A stretch of 64,000 nt of DNA from Vibrio sp. STUT-A11 (GTDB lineage: Bacteria; Pseudomonadota; Gammaproteobacteria; Enterobacterales; Vibrionaceae). Numbering within the stretch: the stretch's first letter is position 1; each line of letters begins with the position of its first letter. The DNA is taken from positions 1,054,001 through 1,118,000 of the forward strand of contig NZ_AP026763.1 in NCBI RefSeq assembly GCF_026000435.1, read 5' to 3'. The notes beneath the pieces are model-generated. The model saw only the letters and a program-made list of their open reading frames with translations. It was not told the origin of the DNA and did not search any database. The translations under genes were made by a program, and so were the position numbers. Of this stretch, positions 44,460 to 53,198 are shown piece after piece.

Positions 44460-45065
44460 TTACCAATCGACACCTTTCAAGGCTTTTACGCCAGACTCAA
44501 AAGCGTGTTTTACGTTTTTCACTTCAGATACGGTGTCGGCCATTTCAATCAAAGTACGATGCGCACCGCGTCCTGTTATGACGACGGACTGCATTTTAGG
44601 GCGATTGTTGAGTGCTTCCACAACCTCATCTAAATCTATGTAGCCGTAACTAACCATGTAAGTCAGTTCGTCAAACAGAACGACATCGAGCGATTCATCT
44701 TGCAGCATACGCTTACACTCTTGCCAGACCAATTGCGCCGCTTCAGTGTCTGCCGCTTTGTTTTGAGTCTCCCAGGTAAAGCCTGTCGCCATAACTTGAA
44801 ACTCAACACCTAATTTCTCAAGCAGGTTACGTTCGCCGTTATCCCAAGTGCCTTTAATAAACTGAGCTACTGCGCAATTCAAACCATGCCCTACAGCACG
44901 AGCAACAGTGCCAAAGCCAGACGTTGATTTACCCTTGCCATTTCCGGTAATAATAAGGAGCAAGCCTTTTTCTTCCTGGGCGGCCGCGATTTTAGCGTCT
45001 ACCTGTTCTTTCACTTTCTGTTGGCGAGCCTTGTGACGGGCTTCTTTATTTTCTTCGATAGACAT
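44460..45065 (-). CDS. cobO: Cob(I)yrinic acid a,c-diamide adenosyltransferase
   Basis: A CobA/CobO/BtuR-type ATP:corrinoid adenosyltransferase that attaches the 5'-deoxyadenosyl ligand to cobalamin. The 201-residue protein has the family P-loop ITGNGKGKST, the corrinoid-site segment GFTWETQNKAADTE, and the conserved VVLFDELTYMVSYGYIDLDEVVEAL and VVITGRGAHRTLIEMADTVSEVK. Standing alone without other cob genes suggests salvage of imported corrinoid (BtuR role) rather than de novo synthesis. Divergent from the phosphatase gene. Confidence 0.95.
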   Translation of the reverse strand: MSIEENKEARHKARQQKVKEQVDAKIAAAQEEKGLLLIITGNGKGKSTSGFGTVARAVGHGLNCAVAQFIKGTWDNGERNLLEKLGVEFQVMATGFTWETQNKAADTEAAQLVWQECKRMLQDESLDVVLFDELTYMVSYGYIDLDEVVEALNNRPKMQSVVITGRGAHRTLIEMADTVSEVKNVKHAFESGVKALKGVDW

Positions 45066-45187
45066 ATCAGTACCTCAATTCCTTTTATTACACCCAAGGT
45101 TCGGTGTTAACTTGGGTTAGTCGTATTATGTCGCTATGATAGATCAACAAGTGACTCAGAAAAACCACCGATAATTCAGGGAATAAA

Positions 45188-45637
45188 ATGAAGAAAATAC
45201 TCGTTGTTTGTATGGGAAATATTTGTCGTTCACCGACCGGAGAGGCGGTAATGAGAGCAAAAGCAAACGAGCTTGGTCTTCCGGTAGAAGTTGACTCGGC
45301 AGGGACCATTGGTTACCACACAGGAAATTCACCAGACACGCGCGCGATGGTGGCAGGTAAACAGCGAGGCTACTCGTTTAAAGGCATGAAAGCACGTCAG
45401 GTTAAAAGTGAAGACTTCGAATACTTTGATATGGTATTGGCGGCAGACAAAGCCAATTTAGCCGATCTTCTGGATATTTGTCCTGTTGAGCTCCGACATA
45501 AACTCTCTTTGTTTCTTAGTCACTCTGATTCCAGTTATGACGAAATTCCTGACCCATACTACGGTGGGGACGATGGCTTCGAGTTGGTACTGGATCTAAT
45601 TGAAGAGGCGTCAGAAGTCATTTTGAAGAAGTTGTGA
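45188..45637 (+). CDS. Low-molecular-weight protein-tyrosine phosphatase
   Basis: A 149-residue LMW-PTP. The phosphate-binding loop CMGNICRS (C-x5-R-S, nucleophile Cys8) is at the N-terminus, and the acid Asp loop EIPDPYYGG is near residue 120. Members are often Wzb-like, acting on BY-kinases of capsule synthesis, but no kinase or polysaccharide genes are nearby, so the target is unknown. A good ribosome-binding region, CAGGGAATAAA, precedes the ATG. Confidence 0.93.
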   Translation: MKKILVVCMGNICRSPTGEAVMRAKANELGLPVEVDSAGTIGYHTGNSPDTRAMVAGKQRGYSFKGMKARQVKSEDFEYFDMVLAADKANLADLLDICPVELRHKLSLFLSHSDSSYDEIPDPYYGGDDGFELVLDLIEEASEVILKKL

Positions 45638-45658
45638 ATGCTGGGCAGCCAGCCAAAT

Positions 45659-45690
45659 AAAAAGGGATGAGTTCGACTCATCCCTTTTGC
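45659..45690. terminator. Bidirectional terminator between the phosphatase and sulP genes
   Basis: AAAAGGGATGAGT and ACTCATCCCTTTT pair perfectly around a tiny loop TCG, with A and T runs for both directions. Confidence 0.9.
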
Positions 45691-45709
45691 TATTTATTTT
45701 TCAATGCTA

Positions 45710-47269
45710 TTAGCCAGCTAACAAGTCGGTTGCAACTTTGTAGCTAGGGTCTTCTTTAACATTGATTTCTACCAGACTGCCCGCTTTATCGAGAAGTTTA
45801 CGGCAATCCGGGCTTAAGTGGCGCAGATGAAGTGTCTTGCCAAGCACCGCGTAGCGTTCTGCCAGCGTTTCAATCGCTTCTATTGCCGAGTGGTCAGTCA
45901 CTCGTGAGTCAGCAAAGTCGACAATAATATCTTTCGGGTCGTCTTGCGCGTTGAACAGTTCAAGGAAGTTCGCAGCAGAACCAAAGAAGATAGGGCCATG
46001 GATTTTGTATTCTTTTGAACCTTCTTCATTCAGGCATGTGTCAGCGTAGATGTGTTTAGCATGCTGCCAGGCAAACATCAGGGCAGAAGCGATAACACCG
46101 ACGCCTACAGCAACAGCCAGATCGGTAAGTACGGTCACAACAGTAACCAATACGATAACGAAGAAGTCCTGTTTTGGTACGCGGCGCGCCAGTTTAAATG
46201 TCGCCCATTCGAATGTACCGATGACAACCATAAACATCACACCAACAAGTGCAGCGAGAGGAATCATCTCGATCAACGAAGATGCGAACAGAATAAACAT
46301 CAACAACGCAACTGCGGCAACGATACCAGATAGACGACCACGACCACCTGAGTTAACGTTGATCATCGATTGACCAATCATCGCACAACCACCCATCGCA
46401 CCGAATACGGAACAAGTCATGTTAGCCATACCTTGGCCAATACATTCACGGTTAGATTGGCCGCGTGTGTTTGTCATTTCATCCAATACCGTCAGCGTCA
46501 ACAATGACTCGATCAGACCGATTGCAGCCAAAATAATCGCGTAAGGCAGGATGATTTGCAGAGTTTCGAGCGTGAATGGCACCATTGGAATAGAGAATGT
46601 TGGTAGAGAGCCTGCTAGAGTTGCAGCTTCATCACCAGACATGGTACGCAAGAAATCAACAACAGTACGGGTTTCAAGATCTAAACCAACCACAAGCGCG
46701 GTAACCGTTACGATAGCGACCAGCGAAGATGGTACAGCCGTAGTGATTTTAGGTAAGAAATGAATGATCGCCATTGTCAGTGCAACCAAACCAAGCATGA
46801 GCATCATCTGCTCTTGTGGTAACCAAGTCAAAATGCCGTTGATGTCAGGCGCTTTAAATTGGCCTAGCTGAGCCAGGAAGATAACGATAGCTAAGCCGTT
46901 TACGAAGCCGATCATCACTGGGTGCGGAACGATTCGGATAAACTTACCTAACTTGAACAGACCAGCGGCAACCTGAAGAATACCCGCGAGCATAATCGCT
47001 GCGAATAGGTATTGGACACCATGGCTGGCAACAAGAGATACCATTACAACGGCCATTGCGCCTGTTGCACCGGAAATCATACCTGGACGACCACCAAAGA
47101 TAGAAGTGATCAAACCAACGATAAATGCAGCGTAAAGACCAACCATTGGGTCTACACCAGCAACGAATGCGAATGCGACAGCTTCAGGAACCAATGCCAA
47201 TGCAACAGTTAAACCTGAGAGCACATCATTTTTTACAGAGTGCTTTGAAAATTGCGGAAATTCGAACAT
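45710..47269 (-). CDS. SulP-family anion transporter with STAS domain
   Basis: A 519-residue inner-membrane transporter of the SLC26/SulP family (sulfate, bicarbonate or other anions; substrate not readable). The start MFEFPQFSKHSVKNDVLSGLTVALALVPEAVAFAF is the family N-terminus; an upstream extension of 19 codons is not conserved. About 12 to 14 transmembrane helices are followed by a cytoplasmic STAS domain (HGPIFFGSAANFLELF ... DSRVTDHSAIEAIE). A bicarbonate role is common in marine SulP proteins but unproven here. Confidence 0.9.
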   Translation of the reverse strand: MFEFPQFSKHSVKNDVLSGLTVALALVPEAVAFAFVAGVDPMVGLYAAFIVGLITSIFGGRPGMISGATGAMAVVMVSLVASHGVQYLFAAIMLAGILQVAAGLFKLGKFIRIVPHPVMIGFVNGLAIVIFLAQLGQFKAPDINGILTWLPQEQMMLMLGLVALTMAIIHFLPKITTAVPSSLVAIVTVTALVVGLDLETRTVVDFLRTMSGDEAATLAGSLPTFSIPMVPFTLETLQIILPYAIILAAIGLIESLLTLTVLDEMTNTRGQSNRECIGQGMANMTCSVFGAMGGCAMIGQSMINVNSGGRGRLSGIVAAVALLMFILFASSLIEMIPLAALVGVMFMVVIGTFEWATFKLARRVPKQDFFVIVLVTVVTVLTDLAVAVGVGVIASALMFAWQHAKHIYADTCLNEEGSKEYKIHGPIFFGSAANFLELFNAQDDPKDIIVDFADSRVTDHSAIEAIETLAERYAVLGKTLHLRHLSPDCRKLLDKAGSLVEINVKEDPSYKVATDLLAG

Positions 47270-47529
47270 GTTTGTATTAAGTTCTCGTTGAGATGAGTTT
47301 ATCCCGACACATATTCTTATTTGCACAAGCCACTGAGAGGTGGGTTTGTCATCCGCTCACTCAGTGTAAATCGGAGTAGTAAAGGAGTGGCATTAGAATG
47401 GTGTCGAAAACTTTAGTCGGCGAATGCTACCGAAAAGTGTGATTAAGTTCAAGAATGACACGTATATTGACCCACAATTGTGATCAATCATTGATATTAA
47501 ATTGAACAATGAAAGTTGATTCGGCGGAA
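47270..47529. other. Intergenic region upstream of the SulP gene
   Basis: About 260 bases between the SulP start and the rne terminator. It contains AATTGTGATCAATCATTG (47475-47492), which has one good CRP half-site (TGTGA) but not a second, so no CRP site is called. No gene seen. Confidence 0.3.
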
Positions 47530-47530
47530 A

Positions 47531-47563
47531 ATAAAAAAGGCTGCCATTTGGCAGCCTTTTTAT
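47531..47563 (-). terminator. Terminator of rne
   Basis: AAAAAAGGCTGCCA and TGGCAGCCTTTTT form a near-perfect stem. On the minus strand it follows the rne stop by about 30 bases and ends in a T-run. Confidence 0.9.
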
Positions 47564-47591
47564 TTGCTTTTCAGCTAATTACTAACTCAAA

Positions 47592-50500
47592 CTAGTTGAA
47601 GTTTGGTTTAGTCATCGCTGCAGAAGCTCGGTTTTTCGCTACTTGACTACCTGCGCCTTTTGGCTGGTAGCGATCAGCTTTAAATGGTGCCGCAGCAACT
47701 TCAATTTCACGCAGCTCTTGAGGGCCCGGTGCTTTTGTCATTGGTGCACTTGCGTTTGGCTTAGCGACTGCTTTGGTCACATCCACGACAATCTCCTGAA
47801 CTTCAGCAGGAGCTGGTGTTTTCACCTCTTCTACCGTTTCAGTGGTTTCAGCAACAGCTTCAACTACTGGTTCTACAGGTTGTTCTGTTGTTGTCGTTTC
47901 TGCTACTGGTTCAGTTACTTCAACAACTGGTGCCTTTTCTTCAACGATTGGTGTCGCAGGTGCTTTCTCAACAACAGCAGGTTCACTAACCATTGGTTCA
48001 ATAACAGGCGCTTCAACTTTAACCGCTTCTTGAGCTTTAGGCTCTGCAACGACTGGCAGTTCACGACGAACAATCACTTTACCCATTGCCATTTCAGGGC
48101 AAGCGAAACCACCTTGCATTGTCGGTACTGCAGCGGCTACTGCTTCTTCCTTAACTCGCTCTTCCTTCTTCGGCGCTGGTTTTGGAACGTAACGCGGCAT
48201 CACTTTACCCATCGCCATTTCTGGAGATGCAACACCACCTTTACGCAGGCGGAATGGGTTAGGGCGACGATCGCGACCGCGGCGACGACGTTGACCACTT
48301 GCACGAAGGTGACGCGGTGAACGACGATTACGACGCTGTTTTGACTCGGCTTGCTTGCCTTCTTGCTGAGTTTCTACTGCCTCTACTACTGGTTTCTCTG
48401 CTGGTGCTTCAACAGACTCAGTAGCTTTAACTAGTGTTTCTTCAGCTTGTTCAGCAGCCTGCTGATCTTTAACGCGAACCGATTTGTTTAGTTTACGACG
48501 TTGGCGACGTTCTTTAACTTTTTCTGTTTTAGCGTTAGCGTTTGGTTTCGCTTTGCTGCTTTCAGGTTTTGTTTCAGAACGAGCTTCGGCTGCAAGTTGA
48601 AGGCCTTTTTCCGCTACTTTTGCATTCGGTTTTTGCTCTTGAGCATTTTCTGCTTGTTGAGCTCTAGGCTTACGCTTCTGGTTACGGTTTTGCTGTTTAT
48701 TGCCAGTTGCTTGTTGCTGCTGAGTATTATTCTGCTCAGTAGCTTGCTCGTCGCGAGGCTTACGACGGCGACGGTTATCGCGGTTATCTCGATTATCTCG
48801 ATTGTCGCGGTTATCACGTTGATTACTACGACGGCGATCGTTGCGATCTCGCTTATTACGCTTGTTGTCGCGACTAGGTTTTTTCTCTTCTTGTTGTTTC
48901 GGCTCTTCTTTTACTTCTTGAGAACCGCCGAATAAGAAGCTACCAAGCGCTTTGAATAAACGGCTAAACAGACCAGGCGAAGCTTCTTTCTTCACTTCCT
49001 CGCTTTCCTTCTTCTTCGCCACTGGTGCTGGTTTAGAAGCTGGAGCAGGTGCAGATTGTGAAGGTGCAGCAAAGCCCTTAAGTACTGGTTCTTCTAGTCG
49101 CTTAGGTTTAACGTCTGTTTCTACTGGTTCTTTACCTTCCGCTTCTTTCAACGCTTCCAGTTTCTTAGGAAGTAGGTAAGAAATCAGATCAAACTCTTCG
49201 CCTTCACGGACACGAATAACTTCGAAGTGCGGTGTTTCCATATCAGAGTTAGGAACAACCGTAATTTTCACTTCTTGAATGCGTTCGATATGGTTAACCG
49301 AGCGACGTTTTTCGTTCAATAGGTAAGAAGCGATTGGTACTGGAACGACAGCCAATACTTGCGCAGTATTGTCTTTCAGTGCTTCCTCTTCGATTAAACG
49401 AAGAACAGAAAGTGCCAGAGATTCGTTGTCACGTACAACACCTGTACCACTACAACGTGGACAAATGTGGTGGCTCGCTTCTGCAAGAGAAGGGCTCAAA
49501 CGTTGACGAGACATCTCCAACAAACCGAAACGAGAGATACGGCCAATTTGTACGCGAGCACGGTCTAAACGAACGGCCTCACGCAGACGGTTTTCGACTT
49601 CACGCTGGTGGCGAACAGGTGTCATATCGATAAAGTCGATAACCACCAGACCACCCAGGTCACGTAGGCGTAGCTGACGAGCGATCTCATCGGCTGCTTC
49701 TAAGTTAGTATTCAGTGCCGTCTCTTCGATATCACCGCCCTTAGTTGCGCGAGCAGAGTTGATATCGATAGAAGTCAATGCTTCTGTTGGGTCGATAACA
49801 ATTGAACCACCAGATGGCAGGCGGACTTCACGCTGGAAAGCAGATTCAATCTGGCTTTCGATTTGGTAGTGGCTGAACAGTGGCACTTCGCCGTCGTATT
49901 TCTTAACGCGGTTAATAAAATCAGGGCGAACCAATTGAATGTGCGCTTTTGCACGCTCATAAATGGTGTTGCTATCGATGAGGATTTCACCAATATCACG
50001 ACGTAAATAGTCACGGATTGCACGAACAATAACGTTACTTTCCTGGTGGATCAGGAATGGAGCAGGGTTAGAGTCTGCTGCACCTTTGATCGCTCCCCAA
50101 TGGTTTAGTAGTACGTTCAAATCCCATTCAAGTTCTTCTGCACTCTTACCAACACCTGCGGTACGCACGATCAGACCCATGCCTTGTGGCAGTTCTAATG
50201 TACTTAATGCCGCTTTTAGTTGAGTACGCTCGTCACCTTCGATACGGCGAGAGATACCGCCAGCACGAGGGTTATTAGGCATAAGAACAAGGTAGCTACC
50301 TGCTAGAGAAATGAAAGTAGTCAGAGCGGCGCCCTTGCTACCACGTTCCTCTTTTTCCACTTGTACAATTACTTCCTGGCCTTCTGTCAGCACTTCTTTA
50401 ATGCTTGGACGGCCTTGGTAGGTGTAACCTTCTGGGAAATATTCGCGGGCAATTTCTTTGAGAGGGAGGAAACCGTGACGCTCAGCACCGTAATCAACAA

Positions 50501-50669
50501 ATGCGGCTTCTAAGCTTGGTTCAATACGTGTGATACGTCCTTTGTAGATATTCGCTTTTTTTGATTCATGTCCTGGACTCTCGATATCAAGATCGAAAAG
50601 TCGCTGGCCATCAACCAGAGCGACACGCAACTCTTCTTTTTGAGTTGCGTTAATTAACATTCTTTTCAT
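47592..50669 (-). CDS. rne: Ribonuclease E
   Basis: The essential endoribonuclease and scaffold of the RNA degradosome. It has 1025 residues. The N-terminal half has the S1 domain (about 35-125), the DNase I-like catalytic core with Asp residues in VVIDFIDMTP, and the zinc-link CPRCSGTG. The membrane-binding amphipathic helix GLFSRLFKALGSFLFGG lies near residue 570. It is followed by an Arg-rich RNA-binding region with a run of DNR repeats and a Glu/Pro/Val-rich tail. The tail carries two copies of PEMAMGKV and ends with an APMTKAPG segment and a final KGAG...AAMTKP region, where E. coli binds PNPase. Preceded by a long structured leader. Confidence 0.97.
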   Translation of the reverse strand: MKRMLINATQKEELRVALVDGQRLFDLDIESPGHESKKANIYKGRITRIEPSLEAAFVDYGAERHGFLPLKEIAREYFPEGYTYQGRPSIKEVLTEGQEVIVQVEKEERGSKGAALTTFISLAGSYLVLMPNNPRAGGISRRIEGDERTQLKAALSTLELPQGMGLIVRTAGVGKSAEELEWDLNVLLNHWGAIKGAADSNPAPFLIHQESNVIVRAIRDYLRRDIGEILIDSNTIYERAKAHIQLVRPDFINRVKKYDGEVPLFSHYQIESQIESAFQREVRLPSGGSIVIDPTEALTSIDINSARATKGGDIEETALNTNLEAADEIARQLRLRDLGGLVVIDFIDMTPVRHQREVENRLREAVRLDRARVQIGRISRFGLLEMSRQRLSPSLAEASHHICPRCSGTGVVRDNESLALSVLRLIEEEALKDNTAQVLAVVPVPIASYLLNEKRRSVNHIERIQEVKITVVPNSDMETPHFEVIRVREGEEFDLISYLLPKKLEALKEAEGKEPVETDVKPKRLEEPVLKGFAAPSQSAPAPASKPAPVAKKKESEEVKKEASPGLFSRLFKALGSFLFGGSQEVKEEPKQQEEKKPSRDNKRNKRDRNDRRRSNQRDNRDNRDNRDNRDNRRRRKPRDEQATEQNNTQQQQATGNKQQNRNQKRKPRAQQAENAQEQKPNAKVAEKGLQLAAEARSETKPESSKAKPNANAKTEKVKERRQRRKLNKSVRVKDQQAAEQAEETLVKATESVEAPAEKPVVEAVETQQEGKQAESKQRRNRRSPRHLRASGQRRRRGRDRRPNPFRLRKGGVASPEMAMGKVMPRYVPKPAPKKEERVKEEAVAAAVPTMQGGFACPEMAMGKVIVRRELPVVAEPKAQEAVKVEAPVIEPMVSEPAVVEKAPATPIVEEKAPVVEVTEPVAETTTTEQPVEPVVEAVAETTETVEEVKTPAPAEVQEIVVDVTKAVAKPNASAPMTKAPGPQELREIEVAAAPFKADRYQPKGAGSQVAKNRASAAMTKPNFN
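48771..48826. repeat. Short tandem repeat coding for DNR units in RNase E
   Basis: On the minus strand the sequence repeats GAtAACCGc-type 9-base units, encoding RDN RDN RDN RDN RDN. The units are clean at the protein level and only partly degenerate in DNA, so unit number could vary between strains. Confidence 0.6.
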
Positions 50670-50985
50670 TGAAAATTCTCGTTGTCTTTTCTTTTATATC
50701 TTTCTTGTAGACTTGCCACTGTTTTTTCGCTTTTTCACGGTGCCTGATCCCATGACTTATATTTTGCAGCCTCCCGGCTGGAAGGGGATGCTCTGGGGCA
50801 CTTCAGTTATCACAAATCTCTTCAGGTTTCTGTCGGAAACGAAGACTTGTGACCCGCTATTTGGGCGGTAGGTACTCAACGTGAATATGCGAGGAGTAGG
50901 GTGGCAAGTGTGTTGAATTCGAAGTGTCTTACGCCAATTGCAGCACCTGACTTTCAACGTTCTACTCACATTGCTTTAGGAGTAA
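50670..50985 (-). promoter_or_regulatory. Structured 5' leader of rne (autoregulatory)
   Basis: On the minus strand the leader shows a long stem-loop (TCACAA/TTGTGA outer, TCTTC/GAAGA and TTTC/GAAA inner; 50810-50852) and a CAGCC-GGGA-GGCTG hairpin (50767-50780) with a GNRA-type loop, about 100-110 bases before the start codon. In E. coli the rne 5' UTR hairpins let RNase E cut its own mRNA. The position and structure fit the same control, though the extent is approximate. Confidence 0.6.
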
Positions 50986-51309
50986 TGAATGGTAGTGAAT
51001 AAAATGTAACCAAACCTTCCTTAGCAGCTGTGAACTATAGCAGTGCGCGTCGCTATCAGCAATCTGCTTTGGTACAAACGATAGAAAAATTGCCACAAAA
51101 TTCAAATTTCGTAATTTATAACTGGCTGTTTCCTAAACAATTGAATCGTGTAAAGTGATGAAGACACAGAACAAACCTGAATCTTGATAGAGACTTTTAA
51201 TAATTTAAACAAAAGCTTGGGCGATTTCAGACCAGTCTGCACTGGCAAGTGTTTCTTTTGCAGAAAGAATAATGTGAAGTCACGAGTATTTGCGTTTACA
51301 ATAGCGCGC
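50986..51309. other. Divergent promoter region of rne and rluC
   Basis: About 320 bases, AT-rich, without a gene. The long frame opening at 51184 in front of rluC carries no family sequence before residue 43 and is treated as leader. Promoters for both genes must lie here, but none is clear enough to mark. Confidence 0.35.
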
Positions 51310-52254
51310 ATGAGCGAAATAAGAACTAAAGTCCAGTTTGTCGACATCGATGAAGACATGGCGGGTCAGCGCATAGATAACTTTTTGCGCAACCAATTAA
51401 AAGACATTCCGAAAAGTATGATTTATAGAATCGTACGAAAGGGAGAGGTACGCGTTAATAAAAAGCGTATTAAAGCAGAGTACAAACTCAAAGCGGGCGA
51501 TCTGGTGCGTATTCCTCCCGTTACTATGGAGAAGAAAGAAGACGACGTAGCGCCGAGCACGAAACTTAATCGCGTTGCTGAGCTTGAAGATATGATCATT
51601 TTTGAAGATGACCATATGCTTATTCTCAACAAACCTTCAGGGACCGCGGTTCATGGTGGTAGTGGTTTGAAGTTTGGTGCCATTGAAGCACTTCGTGCCT
51701 TACGCCCAGACGCTCGATTTTTAGAGCTCGTGCATCGTATTGACCGCGATACTTCAGGCATCCTACTTGTGGCTAAAAAGCGTTCTGCGCTTCGTCATCT
51801 GCAAGCACAGTTCCGAGCTAAAACAGTGAAGAAGTTTTACTTCGCACTGGTGATGGGGCAGTGGAAAAGCAGTTGTAAAGTGGTTAACGCACCGCTGCTG
51901 AAAAATGAAGTAAACAGTATTGTTCGTGTTAACCCAAACGGTAAGCCATCCGAGACACGCTTTAAGATTTTGGAGAAGTTTGAACAGGCGACCTTGATTC
52001 AAGCAAGCCCGATCACCGGGCGTACACACCAAATTCGTGTCCATACCCAGTACACCGGGCACCCGATCGCTTGGGATGACCGTTATGGTGACCGCCGTTT
52101 TGATGCTTACACAGGTCAATATGGTTTGGATCGGTTGTTCCTTCATGCGGCGAATATTAAGTTCCAACATCCTTCAAATGATGAATGGATGGAAATTAAC
52201 GCGAAGATGGAACCTAAATTAGAGAAAGTGCTCGCTGGTTTAAGAAAAGCATAG
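51310..52254 (+). CDS. rluC: 23S rRNA pseudouridine synthase RluC
   Basis: Makes pseudouridines at positions 955, 2504 and 2580 (E. coli numbering) of 23S rRNA. It has 314 residues from ATG 51310, giving MSEIRTKVQFVDIDEDMAGQRIDNF. The S4 RNA-binding domain is at residues about 15-75 and the catalytic Asp is in LVHRIDRDTSG. The conserved GRTHQIRVHTQ and LNKPSGTAVHGGSG motifs separate RluC from other Rlu enzymes. The ORF opens 42 codons upstream, but that part is unconserved. Divergent from rne, as in E. coli. Confidence 0.96.
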   Translation: MSEIRTKVQFVDIDEDMAGQRIDNFLRNQLKDIPKSMIYRIVRKGEVRVNKKRIKAEYKLKAGDLVRIPPVTMEKKEDDVAPSTKLNRVAELEDMIIFEDDHMLILNKPSGTAVHGGSGLKFGAIEALRALRPDARFLELVHRIDRDTSGILLVAKKRSALRHLQAQFRAKTVKKFYFALVMGQWKSSCKVVNAPLLKNEVNSIVRVNPNGKPSETRFKILEKFEQATLIQASPITGRTHQIRVHTQYTGHPIAWDDRYGDRRFDAYTGQYGLDRLFLHAANIKFQHPSNDEWMEINAKMEPKLEKVLAGLRKA

Positions 52255-52271
52255 TTTGTACGTACCCGTTT

Positions 52272-52446
52272 CATTCCGAGGAGCCAAAGCGACATCAGGA
52301 ATCTACTCACTTTGAGCTCGTCGCCGACATCAGCACCCACAGCGCTAACTTAATCGGAAAGTAGATCCTGAATCACGCTCCTTCGTCGTTGTCTAGGATG
52401 ACTGATTGATTTGAACACGTCGTTCGCGCTAAGAGAACGACGTTAA
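52272..52446. repeat. Dispersed palindromic repeat, copy 2
   Basis: Same architecture as the copy at 32742-32916: TCATTCC, GGAATCTAC (52299-52307) facing GTAGATCC (52361-52368), the identical 27-base block at 52362-52388, GGATGAC, then hairpin ACGTCGTTC/GAACGACGT (52417-52443). It lies between rluC and maf, which converge here, and may end their transcripts. Confidence 0.8.
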
Positions 52447-52467
52447 GTACAGCCTTTTGTCCTTATA

Positions 52468-53049
52468 TTAAAGGACATCAAGCCCTTGAACACGCAACAT
52501 ATCAATCAAGTCAATGAGCGGCAGGCCAACGAGCGTATTCGGGTCTTTACCGACCAGCTTATTAAATAAGCAAATCCCCATGCCTTCACTTTTGAAACTG
52601 CCTGCACAGTAAAATGGCTCTTCTCTGTCTACATATCGTTCTATTTGTTCACGAGTTAAATCCCGGAAGTGAACTTCGAAAGTATCGTAACCAACCTCGG
52701 TATGGTTAGTCGCAGTATTATGTACGGCAAGGCCGGTATAAAAAGTAATCACGTTTCCACTTTGCGCAAGTAACTGTCCGATGGCATTTTCACGATTGAG
52801 TGGCTTGCCAACGATCTTATCGTTAATCACACAAACTTGATCGCTACCGACGATTAGGCTTGGTTGATCTGTTGTACAAGACGTCGCTTTATTCGCGGCT
52901 AACCGCATCACAAGTTCTACAGGTTTTTCGTCGTCTAACGGTGTTTCATCGCAATCAGGTGACAGGCAAATAAACGGTACTGAGAGTTTTTCCATCAGTT
53001 GTCGGCGAAAAGGGGAGGTTGAGGCTAAAACCAGTTGGTAATTTTTCAT
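52468..53049 (-). CDS. yceF: Maf-family nucleotide pyrophosphatase (YceF type)
   Basis: A 193-residue Maf/HAM1-fold enzyme hydrolysing 7-methyl-GTP or other modified nucleoside triphosphates. It shows the N-terminal LVLASTSPFRRQLMEKL, the SDQVC motif (LIVGSDQVCVINDKIVGKPL) and the C-terminal GLPLIDLIDMLR. The E. coli YceF subfamily has the same neighbourhood (rluC, yceF, yceD, rpmF). Divergent from yceD. Confidence 0.92.
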   Translation of the reverse strand: MKNYQLVLASTSPFRRQLMEKLSVPFICLSPDCDETPLDDEKPVELVMRLAANKATSCTTDQPSLIVGSDQVCVINDKIVGKPLNRENAIGQLLAQSGNVITFYTGLAVHNTATNHTEVGYDTFEVHFRDLTREQIERYVDREEPFYCAGSFKSEGMGICLFNKLVGKDPNTLVGLPLIDLIDMLRVQGLDVL

Positions 53050-53160
53050 TTTGAATTACAATTTGCAGGAGCATTTCCAATAGGATAATCGATTAAAAAT
53101 GATTCTGGCTAATGCTCTGTATGTTAAGCGTAAAAAAGTGCAACTTTTTTGCCTTTTTCT

Positions 53161-53189
53161 TTGACTAATTTAAATTTGGAAGATAAGAT
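53161..53189 (+). promoter_or_regulatory. Sigma-70 promoter of yceD
   Basis: TTGACT, a 17-base spacer and TAAGAT form a near-consensus promoter. The expected start falls near 53195-53197, only a few bases before the yceD ATG (53199), leaving almost no leader. Confidence 0.75.
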
Positions 53190-53198
53190 TCGCGCCCT

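Noticed and set aside
46050..46373. Plus-strand ORFs opposite the SulP gene
   Set aside because: Shadows of a hydrophobic membrane-protein gene, rich in Thr/Asn as expected from reverse reading.
47643..48935. Long plus-strand ORFs opposite the rne tail (225 and 144 residues)
   Set aside because: They are antisense to the low-complexity, biased-composition RNase E tail; products are rich in Cys/Phe/Trp or Ile/Val runs with no family features.
51184..51309. N-terminal extension of RluC (42 residues)
   Set aside because: The extension is unlike any RluC, and the conserved protein begins at ATG 51310.
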